Part shown: positions 31,329 through 41,989 of the stretch, one piece after another
Numbering within the stretch: position 1 is the stretch's first letter
How the letters are laid out: each line of letters begins with the position of its first letter
NCBI RefSeq assembly: GCF_910594005.1
Contig: NC_057826.1
Span: 83,573,163 to 83,637,162 of the forward strand
DNA from: Cervus elaphus
Taxonomy: Eukaryota; Chordata; Mammalia; Artiodactyla; Cervidae
DNA: 64,000 nucleotides
Direction: 5' to 3'
Notes under the pieces: model-generated
Databases searched by the model: none
What the model saw: the letters and a program-made list of their open reading frames with translations, nothing else
Told to the model about the DNA's origin: nothing
Translations under genes and position numbers: made by a program

Positions 31329-31484
31329 TTCCTCCTTATCCTTCTTTCCTTTCCCAGCCCTCAAAATAAGTGTATTAAGACCTTGGAGAAGGAAGCACTC
31401 CAGATAGGCTTCCTGGAGGGGCCGGGACCTGGGCCTCCACTGGACCTGTGGCATCTGATCTCAGCTGAGGTGAGGGTATAATTG

Positions 31485-31715
31485 CTCTGAGCTTCAGTTT
31501 CCTCATCTGTAAAATGGGAATAATCATAACTACTTTATAAGTAACCATGCACCTAAAGGTGACCAGCAGACTGTCATGGCAGACAATTGGGAGCTAAGAG
31601 CCCAGAGATCTGGGCTCCAGGCAGGGCTCTGCCATTGTGGTGTGACCCTGAGCAGGTCATGTTCCATCTGTAAAGTTTTGTTTCCTCGTCTGTGAAATGC
31701 GACTGGGTGAGTCAC
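31485..31715 (+). repeat. Two sense MIR pieces
   Basis: GAGCTTCAGTTTCCTCATCTG at 31489-31509 with GTAAAATGGGAATAATC, and a second core at 31590-31710 (GCAGGGCTCTGCCATTG; TTTCCTCGTCTGTGAAATGC). Confidence 0.8.
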
Positions 31716-32799
31716 ACAGCCTCTGTGGGATCCCTACTTCCTCCGGAGTTAAATGGCCTGGCTACAGCTCTCCAGAGTTTCCTCTTGAGTTTAAAGTCCC
31801 CTGATGCTTGGGTCCTAAGCTAGGGACCAGCCTGTCCCAGTGTTCCTCCCCGTAATATATGCCAGCCAAGACTCCGCACGCACAGGGAACTGTGTTCATG
31901 TCCAGGATTGGCAGTGAATGCTTTGGGCCACGTCCTCTTCCCAGACGGCCTTTGTGAGAAACAAGAGGGACAGAGAACAAAGAGGAATTTGCCTTGAAAA
32001 AAATCCTAAGACAGAAATCAAGGTCTGCCAGCTGGCTGATGGCAGGGCAGCCCTGTCCCCTACAGAGGCACCTCAGCGCACTTCCTGCCTGGGCTGGGGG
32101 CGGGCAGGCCAGGATGTTGGTGGAGACCAGGCCCCGTCCAGACAGGGTCCTCTGACCACACAGCTGGTCACACGTCAGAGTGGGCAGAGGTCGATTTCTG
32201 ACCTGTGGTTAGAAGCAGGTGGTCTAAGGGCAAAAACCAGGTGGGGAGCCACGGATGGGCCCTGGGCATGGAAAGCCTCCTCACTCTTGTTTTCTTACTT
32301 TCTGGAGTGCATTACTCTCTACAACCCTCCCACACCCACACCCTCAGTCAGGGACCAGTTAAATCCGACCCTTCCTAGACAGCGGTCTATAGCTCACACA
32401 CCTGCAGCGGGTGTGGTTAGCCAAGGTTCGGGGCTTGGGATACCCTCTGCTACCTGGAGGGCTCCTTGGAGGAGGAGGTCTGGAGAATCGAGGCAAAAAT
32501 GTCCCTAGTCTCTAGAATGAAGCTCTGTTTTGCAGGGAGTTTCCTCCAGCACTCCTCCCCACCAGCCCTTCCAGGAGGACCTCCATCAGGAGGTGGGGCC
32601 ATGGCCAGAGAAGGAAAGTGAGGGGTGGGGCTGGGCAGGAGACAACTGGGTCAGGAGGACATAGACCAGGAGCAGAGCCAGCTAATGGGGCTGCACATCC
32701 CAGCCTGACCCAACTGTCTCTCTCCCTCCTCTTCCTTCCTTCTTTCCTAGTCTCTCCCCACAGACATTAAAAGAGCACCTACTACATGTCAGCCTGTCT
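31716..32799. other. Unassigned unique sequence, 1.1 kb
   Basis: Contains the 196-residue open frame 31918-32508 (plus), which has no domain, low-complexity bias or splice context that would support a gene. Also purine/pyrimidine-rich patches near 32730-32760. Confidence 0.35.
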
Positions 32800-32808
32800 G
32801 AATCACTG

Positions 32809-32943
32809 TGTTGTTGTTGTTGTTTAGTCATTAAGTCATGTCCGACTCTTTTGCAGCCCCATGGACTGCATCCCGCCAGGCTCCACTGTCCATGGGATTT
32901 CCCAGGCAAGAAGACTGAAACGGTTGCCATTTCCTTTCCCACT
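32809..32943 (-). mobile_element. Bov-A monomer SINE
   Basis: An antisense single Bov-A unit with a (TTG)n tail complement at 32811-32823 and body complement to TTGCCATTTCCTTTCCCAC. A weak TSD GA(a/g)TCACTG is at 32800-32808 and 32944-32952. Confidence 0.88.
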
Positions 32944-32952
32944 GAGTCACTG

Positions 32953-33859
32953 CATACACGGCCGTAAGTGAAACAGGCATGGCTATCGCGTGCTCTAACT
33001 CCACGCTCCGCCTGCTCTCTCGCTGGCAGTAGAGGCGGTGGGATCTATGGAGGGCAAGGGCAGAAAGGGCTCCTCCACCTATGAGCCTGACCACCCCTGC
33101 CCCCATTTCCCAGATGTGATCACTTCCCACCCAGGAAGGAGCCTTGCTCGAGGGTGCCCTTCTTAGGACCATGCATCCAGCCTTGAAGGGCCAAGAGGGG
33201 CCTGGCGGGGCACATGGACTCCATCCAGTGGATGTCCCCAGGGTGCCTGCTGGGCATCCGGCACTGTGTCAGACTGCCGGGACATGTGGTGAGTCAGGCT
33301 CCATCTGGGGGTGGGGGGTGCAAACACACACACACAGCTGATTCACTCTGCCGGCGGGTGCAGAGAGCTGGGGAGGGCATGGAGACAGCCCAGACACCCT
33401 CATCCAAGGGGCTGGCCCAGCCAGACTTGAGGAATGCCCAGCCGTCTTTCACACTGCAGAGGGCACAAGCCACCTGAGGACTGGGGTACCATTTGCTCAC
33501 TCCCCCCACCCCACCTGTGTGTTGATGTGGATCCCAGAGCTGATGATGTGGGGGCTGCCTCCACTTCTGCTCCGGAGTTGAGAGTGAAAAAGGAGGGGGC
33601 TGAGACTTGTCTAAGCTGCCAGCCTTTTGCTTGTCTACCCTCTGCCCCTGCCTGGCCCCCTCCCACCTCTAGCCTCCTCCCCAAACCTCCACACCCCCAC
33701 ACCTCCGCCATCCCAGGCTCCAGGTATTGAGGACAAAAGGAGTGGAATGGTACAATGGGAATTCCAGGGCAGCATGGCAGAAAGAAGTGTTCCGGATAGA
33801 GTGAGTCTGGCAGGGTCATCCCTCACACGGATGTCCAAGGGCGCTTACAGGACTACAGT
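32953..33859. other. Unassigned unique sequence
   Basis: G- and C-rich stretches with an (AC)n run near 33323-33337. Many overlapping frames on both strands, none with a domain. Confidence 0.35.
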
Positions 33860-33970
33860 GAGCATAGCGTGGTGAGGCCCAGAGAAGCACAGCACTTTGC
33901 CCAAAGTCACGCAGCAAGAAGCGGCAGCCCTTGGTTTGGAGCCCAGGCCTCTGCTCTCATCTCAGACTCC
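33860..33970 (-). repeat. MIR SINE (antisense)
   Basis: GAGGCCCAGAGAAGCACAGC and CTTTGCCCAAAGTCACGCAGC are antisense MIR core words. Confidence 0.8.
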
Positions 33971-34279
33971 ATCCACCCTTCCAAGTGGGTGCCCCTCTAC
34001 AGATTCCACTCCCCACTGATGTCCAGGCCTGTTGCTACTGCGGCTTAGAGAGAGGGCTGGGAGACAGGGGGGAGTGTAGTGCAGAGGGGAGGAGGGAAAA
34101 TGGAAAGTGCCAGCTGATTCAGATTTCTAAATGTCATGTTATTCCAGGCGCATTCTCGCTTTGCCACCACCTTCATCCACCCCCCGCTTGCCATCTTGAG
34201 GACCGGCTGCAGAGAGGCTGCTGGGGGGAGGGCTGTGAGACCATGGTTCGGGGCTGTGTTTCTGCCCTGCCCCTCGAAT

Positions 34280-34385
34280 CACTGGTGGGGTGAGCACTGT
34301 CCTGGGAGCCAGGAGACATGGGTTCTAGCCCTGGCTCTGGACTGGTGGCTATGGGTCCTGAAGCTGACTGTACATCCTTCTTAAG
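34280..34385 (+). repeat. MIR SINE
   Basis: GAGCCAGGAGACATGGGTTC followed by TAGCCCTGGCTCTGGAC in sense order. Confidence 0.75.
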
Positions 34386-34398
34386 ATGGGGAGGGCCC

Positions 34399-34568
34399 GT
34401 AGTTCCCAAGCCTGGCTGCATCTCAGGATCACCTTAAAACAAAACAAACCAGATTCTTAGGTAACTCCCCTAGAGATTTTGATTCATAAAGACAGACATG
34501 AGTCTGGGAACCTGTATTTTTAAAGCATCTCCCCAGCAACCCCCTTAACATAGTCTACTGAAGGGTGC
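34399..34568 (+). mobile_element. MER5A-like hAT MITE
   Basis: GTTCCCAAGCCTGGCTGCATC near 34402, CAGGATCACCTTAAAAC and CTGTATTTTTAAAGCATCTC near 34512-34531 reproduce the quasi-palindromic MER5A order. Non-autonomous. Confidence 0.82.
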
Positions 34569-35689
34569 TCAGCTACATAGTTTTATTCATATTCTAATTC
34601 CTCTTCAGTACCTGCTCACCTCCTCCAGAAAGTCCTCCTGGATTTACCCACCCCACTTGTCATCTCCAGTCCTCATCACTACTGGCTCTGCTCTCTACTC
34701 ATGCTCCCCAAAGGCATTTTGTCCTCCATGCATGTGTGTGCAGGTGTGTGCCTGTGTTTCCTATGTGAGTTTAGCAAAGTTAGCCTCCAGACAGCACAGA
34801 GGAAGGCACTCAGCCCTGGAGCCGGCTAGCCCCAAGTTCCCAGCTGTACTCCGCTACCGAAGGTTGGGAGACCCTGGAGAAAAGACTTAACCTCTCCAAG
34901 CCTCAAGGTCTACAGCTCTGAGATGGGCCTAAAGAGACATTACCTCACTGGGCGGCCCTGAGCTGCCCTGAGGGGAGATGTGCGGCATTCATCATGGGTC
35001 CTGGTGGGGAGGGGGCAGCTGGGTTAATGGAAGTATGCTCCCAGAGTGACCTGAGTCCCTAGGAAGCCAGCCACCCTTGTGTACCTGCAGGACTGTGCTA
35101 GCGTGCATGGGTCCTCAAAGAAGAACAGGGTCACTCAGAGTTCCCACAGAAAAAAGAATCCCTCAGATGGTTCAACTAAAGAGACACCAATGGAGGGACC
35201 ATTGACAGGGGAGGGCAGAGTGAAGGGAATCTGAAAGCGTGGTGAGGCTCCTAGAGACCAGCGATGACAGATGGCTGTTAGCATCCCAAACCTAAAGAGC
35301 TAGGAGCCGGTGGCATCACCAGAGCCTGCCAGGAGCTGGAGCCGTGGAAGAGGGTCCACCCCTCGAGAGCAGCAGGCCAGCGGGAGGCAGCCATTCCCCA
35401 GACACAGCATCCTGGTAGGGAGAAGCAGAAAAGAAGTAGCCTCCCACCCTGCCTTCTCATTCTAGTACCTTCTATAGGCCAAGCCCAGGCAGCCACAGCA
35501 GCCCCTAGTAGTCCCTTCCTGGGACACAGAGCAGGGCAGAGAAGGCAGAGAGTCTTGCAGGCAAGGGGGAGAGCAGGGGGACAATCAGAGGACAACCAGC
35601 TCTCGGGCAGCCTGGCAGTCACCCACTTCCTCCACTCTACAGGTGAGGGGGCGGTGGGCAGAGGTGTGGGAGGGCGCCCAACACAGCCC
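34569..35689. other. Mostly unique, one MIR
   Basis: A sense MIR lies at about 34785-34950 (GAAAAGACTTAACCTCTCCAAG near 34879). The remaining sequence, including the 143-residue minus-strand frame 35278-35709, has no recognisable feature. Confidence 0.4.
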
Positions 35690-35790
35690 CCTCTCTGCCA
35701 CAAAGCCACAGGGTAACATCAGCAAGTCACCTTCCCTCTCCAGGCCTCGGTCTCCTCCTCCGTAAACCGTCGGGGCTAACCCAGCTGTCT
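35690..35790 (+). repeat. MIR piece (weak)
   Basis: GCAAGTCACCTTCCCTCTCCAG then CTCGGTCTCCTCCTCCGTAA in sense MIR order. Confidence 0.55.
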
Positions 35791-35879
35791 TGGACTACCT
35801 CTCCCCATTCTGACCTGAGATTTTTCCTCTTTTGCCTTCTCTAGAAGGGAGAGGCCCGGTCGACAGGAAAATGGGCTGG

Positions 35880-36270
35880 GAGAAGAAGGGAGCTTAGCAA
35901 ATGGAAAATTAATTCTGGGCGGTAAAGAGCAGAGGCTGTTGTTTGTGATGTATAACTTACTCTTTGTGTCAAACTGTGTACTGTGAATATCAGTGGGATG
36001 GCAAGAAAACCGAGATCTATTACTTAGAGTTTAATCTGTTCTCCGTGTCGGAGAAGGGAGAGGGAGGGGGGAAGAAGACTACAACTTTAATCACAGGCCC
36101 AACTCGAGATGTCAAGCTGCTCTGGGGTGCGCTAGTAAAATGATGTCGTATTACAGCCCTCCCAGACAGCGCCCCGCACCGCAGCTTCAGCTGCCAGCCG
36201 TAAATTAGCACACCTACTTCACGCTCTTCAGGTAAAACCGGTAATTTAGCTGAAAAATACACACACACGC
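35880..36270. promoter_or_regulatory. Candidate regulatory element F1
   Basis: Repeat-free, with AAAATTAATTCTGGGCGG, TTACTCTTTGTGTCAAAC (TCF/LEF-like CTTTGTG), GAGTTTAATCTGTTCTC and the near-palindromic pair TAAATTAGC (36202-36210) and TAATTTAGC (36242-36250). CpGs are kept (CCGTGTCGGAG, ACTCGAGATG). It contains a GA-rich run at 36051-36076. Strong look of a conserved enhancer, but this is inference without alignment. Confidence 0.4.
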
Positions 36271-36329
36271 ACACAGAGCGTGGGAAGGGGGAGCTTAGGA
36301 GAGGGGGCTGCTCCCCTTGAGCAAGGAAT

Positions 36330-36790
36330 AACTAAAAAAAAAAATTGTGCAAAGACAGAGGAAATGACACATGGGCTGCACCTCCCGTCATGGCGCGTGG
36401 GCTCCGGGTGCAGGCCTGACGGGGGCCCACCTTGCTTTCTACCTGCCTTGGTGCCTCCCCCCACCCCCTGCACCCCTTCTCGCCATGAAGCGTAAATTAC
36501 ATGCTGACACCTTTAATTTGTGCAAAGGATGCCTGGCTGCGCCTGGCACCAGCAGCCGGCTGCTATAATAAGGTCAATCTATATTCATTGTCGCAGCACT
36601 TGATGTGCCAGATAACACAGGGAGGCAGCCTGCGGTGGCTTCTCCGGGCCGGGCGTAGCGGGGGTGGGGGTGCCCGCTGCCTCTCAGCGCGGCCTGGCAC
36701 CAGTTGGTTCATCACTTATGCATGTTATGATTTAGCTAATCACCATCAGTTATGCATCCTACTGCTGCCTGGAGACTCCAGCCAGAGAGG
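36330..36790. promoter_or_regulatory. Candidate regulatory element F2 with repeated octamer-like word
   Basis: Contains CGTAAATTACATGCTGACAC, CTTTAATTTGTGCAAAGG, AATCTATATTCATTGTCGC (SOX-like ATTGT) and a 13-bp direct repeat ATCA(c/g)TTATGCAT at 36711-36723 and 36745-36757, 34 bp apart, each with a POU/octamer-like TTATGCAT. No repeat signature from 36360 to 36770. With F1 it is the densest such cluster in the window. Confidence 0.42.
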
Positions 36791-37004
36791 GGGCCCCCCA
36801 CCACCAGCACCATGGAGAGACCACTGAGGTGGGGGGCGGGGGGCAGTGGAGGGAGGGCTGATTGTCCTTTCTGGGTCGTGGCCCCTGGCGGCTCAGAGCC
36901 CCGAGCCTGGAGGAGAAGCTGTTGGGCGCATCCCTTGGGCAGGGGCACTCATGTAATGTCCCTGCCTCCTTGAGCCCAGCCAGAGACGGGCATCTTAGTG
37001 ACAG
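36791..37004. other. G/C-rich unassigned sequence
   Basis: A G-rich patch at 36826-36860 with several G-runs. No gene recognised. Confidence 0.35.
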
Positions 37005-37230
37005 GTCACATAGCCTGAGGCCAGGCGCTGAAGTCACAGAGTTCTGGGTTCCAATCCCAGCTCTGCCTCTTGCAAGCTGTGAGAGCTTTGTTAAGTCACT
37101 TAACCTCTCTGTGCTGCAGATTCTTTACCTATAAAGTGGATAAACAAGGCAGGGAGAGTGTAAGGATGGGAACTAATATATGGATGCAATTCCACGTGCA
37201 CCCACGCTGTAGGCACTCCGTCAAAGGCAG
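37005..37230 (+). repeat. MIR SINE
   Basis: A well-preserved sense MIR: GAGTTCTGGGTTCCAATCCC at 37040-37059, GTTAAGTCACTTAACCTCTC at 37091-37110 and a GTAGGCACTCCGTCAAAG 3' portion. Confidence 0.88.
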
Positions 37231-37350
37231 TCCTGTAATCAGGGCCCCAGTGGGTCTATCACATGTATTTTGGGTGAATGTCTGCTTTCAGTGGGGAATT
37301 CAGAACCATAAGGCTCCTAAGGGGCAGGAACCCATAGGTGGGCCCATTTT

Positions 37351-37650
37351 TTTTTAATAGAAAGTTTTTTTTTTTTTTTAATGTTTATTTGCTTTATTTT
37401 AGTTGTTGTTTTTTTTATTTTTTGTCTGAGTCAAGTCTTAGATGCAGCTCGTAGGATCTTCACTGTGGCGTGCGGGCTTCTCTCCAGCTGTGGCAGGAGG
37501 GCTCCAGACTGCATGGGCTCTGTAGTCGGCAGCTCATGGGCTCAGTTGCCCCAAGGCAAATGGGATCTTAGTTCCCCAATCAGGGACTGAACCCAAGCTC
37601 CCTGCAATGAAAGGTGGATTCTTAACCACTGGACCACAAGAGATGTCCCT
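37351..37650 (-). mobile_element. CHR-2 type SINE with TSD
   Basis: Antisense: the T-rich tail complement is at 37351-37425 and the head complement (TTCTTAACCACTGGACCAC) at 37619-37637. TSD GTG(g/a)GCCCATTTT at 37338-37350 and 37651-37663 (12 of 13). Confidence 0.9.
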
Positions 37651-37663
37651 GTGAGCCCATTTT

Positions 37664-37830
37664 AAGACAAACAGCACTCAGATGGGGCAGTGTTGAGACA
37701 GATCTCAGATTCTGAGATATTTAAGCTAACCCATGACTGGCGAGGATCAGGGAGGCAAGGATGAAGCAAGTTCTCAGCCTCAAGCAGGTGGGAGGCAACA
37801 GATGAAGCACAAGTAGCTCAATTGATGGCG
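37664..37830. other. Unassigned sequence
   Basis: No feature seen. It may belong to the same element as the tandem repeat that follows. Confidence 0.3.
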
Positions 37831-38247
37831 GTGAGAGGATTCAGTTTGTTCAGCCAAACCCTTTCTGCTAGAGATGGGGAGAGGGAACCCCCAGTCCAAG
37901 ATGGCCTACAATGAGAGGATGGAGTTGAGGTCTCCCAGGCTTCTGTCTTCACAGTTTCCCACAGGACAGCCTCAGGGAGAGACCAATCAATGCCCAGCAG
38001 TCTCTGGGGGGCTTTCCTTGGGATTACCCAGAGACTGGGTGAGAGGATTCGGAGTTTTTTCAGCCAAACCCTTTCTGCTAGAGATGGGGAGAGGGAACCC
38101 CCGGTCCAAGATGGCCTACAATGAGAGATGGAGTTGAGGTGTCTCCCCAGCTTCTGTCTACACAGTTCCCTCACAGTTCCCCACAGGACAGCCTCAGGGA
38201 GAGACCAATGCCCATCAGTCTCTGGGGGGCTTCCCTTGGGATTACCA
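37831..38247 (+). repeat. 208-bp tandem duplication
   Basis: Units 37831-38038 and 38039-38247 both start with GTGAGAGGATTC and share CAGCCAAACCCTTTCTGC, CCAAGATGGCCTACAATGAG, ACAGCCTCAGGGAGAGACC and CAGTCTCTGGGGGGC. Identity is about 90% with small indels. Unit 2 has an inner CAGTTCCC repeat at 38164-38178. It may sit in an LTR or other transposon, but no TG...CA ends were found. Confidence 0.92.
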
Positions 38248-38615
38248 GGCACCCTCTCCCCTCTTCCTGGCGCTTTGTCAAGGGTACACACCATGTGTTC
38301 CCAGTTTTGTAGTGGCCACGTGAGTGGTGGGAAGCATGAGGTTGCATCCTGAGGCCCTTGGCCTTCCTTTCTTCCCTTATTTGCACCACAGAGACAAAAA
38401 CATCTGCCCTTCAGTGCCGAGGAGAAGATTAAGTGAACCCACATGTGTGTGAAGCTCAGGGTACCAGGGAAGAACAAATGGAGAGTCCTTTTCCCTCTGG
38501 TTAAGTTTAGAGTCTAAAGAGGGCTGGCTGGGAGGACACCAGCCTTGAGGCACCTCAGTCCAGCTATACACACAGAGCCAATTGAAATAATTAATTCTCT
38601 GACCAGGCAGCTCAT
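38248..38615. other. Unassigned sequence
   Basis: No feature recognised over 370 bp. Confidence 0.35.
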
Positions 38616-38850
38616 CCTTCCACCACACCTTTGTGTCCCTGCTGTTCCCTCCCCCAGGAATGCCCTTCCCTTCTCACCTCTCCAGGTCCAGCCCCTCCTC
38701 CCAGGTCCGTGCCAGCTGCTGCCACTTCTAAAAAGCCCTTCTTCCTCGTCAGCATCTTCTCATCAGCCTTCCCCTGCCCGCAGTCCCACACTCTCCCTGA
38801 CTGCAAGTGGGTTCCTTCTCTGTCCACTAATGATCTGGCCCCAGGTTAGA
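38616..38850 (+). repeat. L2 LINE 3' part
   Basis: CCTGCTGTTCCCTCCCCCAG at 38638-38657 followed by GAATGCCCTTCCCTTC and later GCCCTTCTTCCTCGTCAGC is the sense order of the L2 ORF2 C-terminus. A sense MIR (GTAAAATGGGCAGGCAG) follows near 38860-38945. Confidence 0.6.
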
Positions 38851-38945
38851 AGCACTGGGTAGAGAGGCCGCTGTTTAAGAGCTAAGCAGCCTTTGGCCTC
38901 TCCGGGTCTCTACCAGCTCATCAGTAAAATGGGCAGGCAGGGGAG

Positions 38946-41578
38946 GCATGCCATGCTCTTGGGGCCCTGGGCATCACATTCCTAGTCAAAGCTGTTAGGA
39001 AAATTTGGGGTCTAGAGGGACTAAAAGGGTTAGGCAGTGGGCATCTCCATGGAAACTAGTGCCACTAGGTTAAATTCCCCTCATTCTAGTAGGACAGAGA
39101 CTTGGAGGCCACATTAATGTAAAGAAATGCAAAAGTTTTCACCTGCCTGGGCTTGTGCCCTGAGGTTTCATCCTGTTGCAAGGTGAAACCACCCACCCTG
39201 GTGGTCCCGTAGCCGCCGCTGCCCCAGGCCAGCCCACGGCTGCATCTCTGCACAACTCATGTATCACAATTACACAGACACCTGTGTCGCCAGCGCCTGC
39301 CAAGCCACAGCACATCCAGTGCTCAGTTGCCCTTGAAATGCATTTCAGCTCTTACCTGCAAAAACTCGGACAGCGTGGAGGGTGGGGCCTTCCACAGCAA
39401 GCAGGACCATCAACCTCCCACCACCAACTGGTGGGCTTGCTTGGCTGGACACCCCACACCCATCAGTCCCAAACAAGATCAGAGAGTTCCTGACTGGCCA
39501 GCGTGAAGCCAGGCCCAGACCCTTGTCTCATAGCATCCTTATCATTTCATCAGCAAGTGACCACAGCTAGTCACTACTACTGAGGGCCAGAAGCTGGAGG
39601 GCCATGGGGCTGGTGCCTTCTTCACAGAGCAGAAGCTAAGCCTCCCACAGACCCTGAGACATCCAACTCCTGGATGAGCACCACCCCTCAGCTCTGGAAA
39701 CTCAGGGTCTATCATCCCAAACAGCCCATTTCCCCAATGTCTTTTCTGAACTTTGACACCTGGCTGTCCCCTGACACACCACTTCCTGCCGCCTCCCAAG
39801 GGGATGCTGTTCTCTCTTCCGTATCCCACACCACCTGGGGCCAGGAGGTGAGGTGGGTATCCTACCTCCCCACTGCCCTCCCAAGACATTGATCCTCCCT
39901 CCCAACTCAAAACTCCAGCCCCTCTGAATCCTGGACAAGAGACTTTACCTCTTACCACTGTCCCTGTTTCATCCCATTGACAGGTGAAACAACCCCCACC
40001 CCGCATTGCACCCCTCATTCATTAGACTTAAGCAACACCCTCACTGTCTTCTTCTCCACCCCCATAACGGCATCGTTTGGGATGACTCAACATCCACTTG
40101 GAGCATCCATCAACATCAGGGCCTCTGTTCTCCACTTGGAAGCCCCCATCCACCTACTCCCATGGGTGTCCCACCCTTGACCTTACCATCATGGAAATGG
40201 CACCGTTTAGACCATCTCCACCTCAAGCATCCTGCCAGATGATCACCCATCACCTGAGGTCCTTCCAGACTGCTCTCCCACAGTCTTGCTGAGCCCTCCA
40301 GACACGGAGCACCTCTGGCTCAGGATCACTGCCCTCTGCTGTCACTTTCTTTCCTCTCTCTCCCTTTATTCTTAGAAGCCACGCCCAAACGTGGTAAATC
40401 CACACACCCTCCTTGGTGCCTGCACCCACACAGCAAAACACTGCTGGAGAAAGAGAGAGCTGACTTTCCCCTAAATGCCTAACCTCAAATCTCAAAACAG
40501 CCCTGCCTGTCACCACTCGGCAGCGCCATGCTCACTGTCTAACTGTCCTTGTGCATGTTCTCTGTTCTCCCAAACAAGTGTCTCATCCTGTCTCCTCTCC
40601 TCACACCCCACACCATCCTCACCCACACTGGCCTCATGCTTTGTTCAGAACATGGTCCCCATCAGAAAGCACTCCCTCATCCTCCCATGAGGATGCTTGG
40701 CAAGCCTCCCATATCTGCACCCACTCTGCCTCCCTCCCGCTCAATGCACGGAGGAAGGTCACTGCTCTGCCCAGGGCTACCCACGCCCCCCACCCCACAA
40801 GCAGGGACTGGATCTCTCACCTGTTCAAGTATCCAGGGGTCCCCTCTTTCTGTATCACATCTTCCCCCTCCCCACCATGTCATCCATGGCAGAAGGCATA
40901 CCTGCTCCAGGGTCTCCTGTAACAAACATCCAATTCCAACCATCTCCCTGCCTGTCCCCAGCTCCCAGCCCATTTTCCTGCTCCCCTTCACTGCAGAACA
41001 TGTTGGAAGGATGGCCTGCAGTTCCTGTCTCCTCTTTCTCACTGGGTGTTCTGGCCCTGCAGCTGGAGCTGTGCATATGCAACCCCAGCTCGGAGCTGGT
41101 GGGCTCTGGAGCATGGCCAGTGCTCAAGAGGAAGAGGGGAGGGCAGCTCTGACGGAGAGGAGAAGACCCTAAGAGAGGAGGGCCTCAGAGGTCACAGAAA
41201 GAAGGGAGCTGTTTCCCGCAGCAGTCTTCAGATTTGTGTTGTAGAGAGGATACTCTGGTAGCACTGGGTGGGGTGGGCTGGAGGTCAAGAGAGGTGACAA
41301 TTAGGAGGGGACATCAAAGTGATCCAGCTGAGAAATCCAGAAGGCCTGAATTAGGCAGCCAGTGGAGAGGGAGAAGGATGAATTCTGAAGACAGAGTGAG
41401 AATGTAGAATCATCAGCAGGACTAATGGGCCCGTCAACATTTCCAGCATCAGGAAAGATCAGGACTGACCTTCTCTGGCTAGAACAGAGGCAGAGTTGAG
41501 TTCCCCCGACGGCTCCTTTATCTCCAGGTACTTTCTCATCAGGAAACAGACCAGACTGAGTGACTCTCTGTTTGGTGA
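38946..41578. other. 2.6-kb unassigned, pyrimidine-biased region
   Basis: From 39630 to 41040 the plus strand is strongly C- and T-biased and keeps long but overlapping frames (40549-41172, 207 residues; 40697-41152, 151). Scattered words resemble sense L2 ORF2 but not in a clear order, so no repeat is called. No exon evidence. Confidence 0.35.
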
Positions 41579-41765
41579 CTATAGCTCTGTCAGTAAAGCA
41601 TCTGCCTACAATGCAGGAGACCTGGGTTCAACTCCTTGGTCAGGAAGATCCCCTGGAGAAGGAAGTGGCAACCCACTCCAGTGTTCTTGCCTGGAGAATC
41701 CCATGGACAGAGGAGCCTGGCGAGCACAGTTCGTGGGATCACAGGAGTCAGACAGAACTTGGCAC
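41579..41765 (+). mobile_element. Bov-tA SINE
   Basis: A sense copy with slightly degraded head (CTGTCAGTAAAGCATCTGCC), AAGATCCCCTGGAGAAGG at 41645-41662 and CCCATGGACAGAGGAGCCTGG at 41700-41720. No clear TSD. Confidence 0.9.
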
Positions 41766-41989
41766 TCTTTCTTCCTTTCCTTTTTTCTCCTGCACCAGCT
41801 GTGATCACTGCGCGGCCAGGGGCTTCTCACCATTGCCCTTCAAGCTCCTGCACCCTGCCCTTCACTGCTAGCACATGCTGGGTGCTCAACACAGCCAGGG
41901 AAACGGGATGACACAGAAGGGAGAATGGGCTGGGGAGGAACAAAGGGCTGTGGGGGTGTCGATGCCTGCCTCGGAGCCTGAATGTCATC

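Noticed and set aside
31918..32508. 196-residue plus-strand open frame
   Set aside because: No domain, no conserved motif, no splice or promoter context. Length is within what chance gives in GC-rich DNA.
36247..36262. Short (AC)n run in candidate element F1
   Set aside because: Too short to list as a separate microsatellite feature.
37818..38477. 219-residue minus-strand frame with internal repeat
   Set aside because: Its repeat simply reflects the 208-bp DNA duplication. There is no sign of coding selection.
39630..41040. Possible long sense L2 ORF2
   Set aside because: Some words are suggestive, but the order is not convincing and the base bias could produce them by chance.
40549..41172. 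207-residue frame overlapping two others
   Set aside because: Lies in pyrimidine-biased DNA where stops are rare, and several overlapping frames are equally open.
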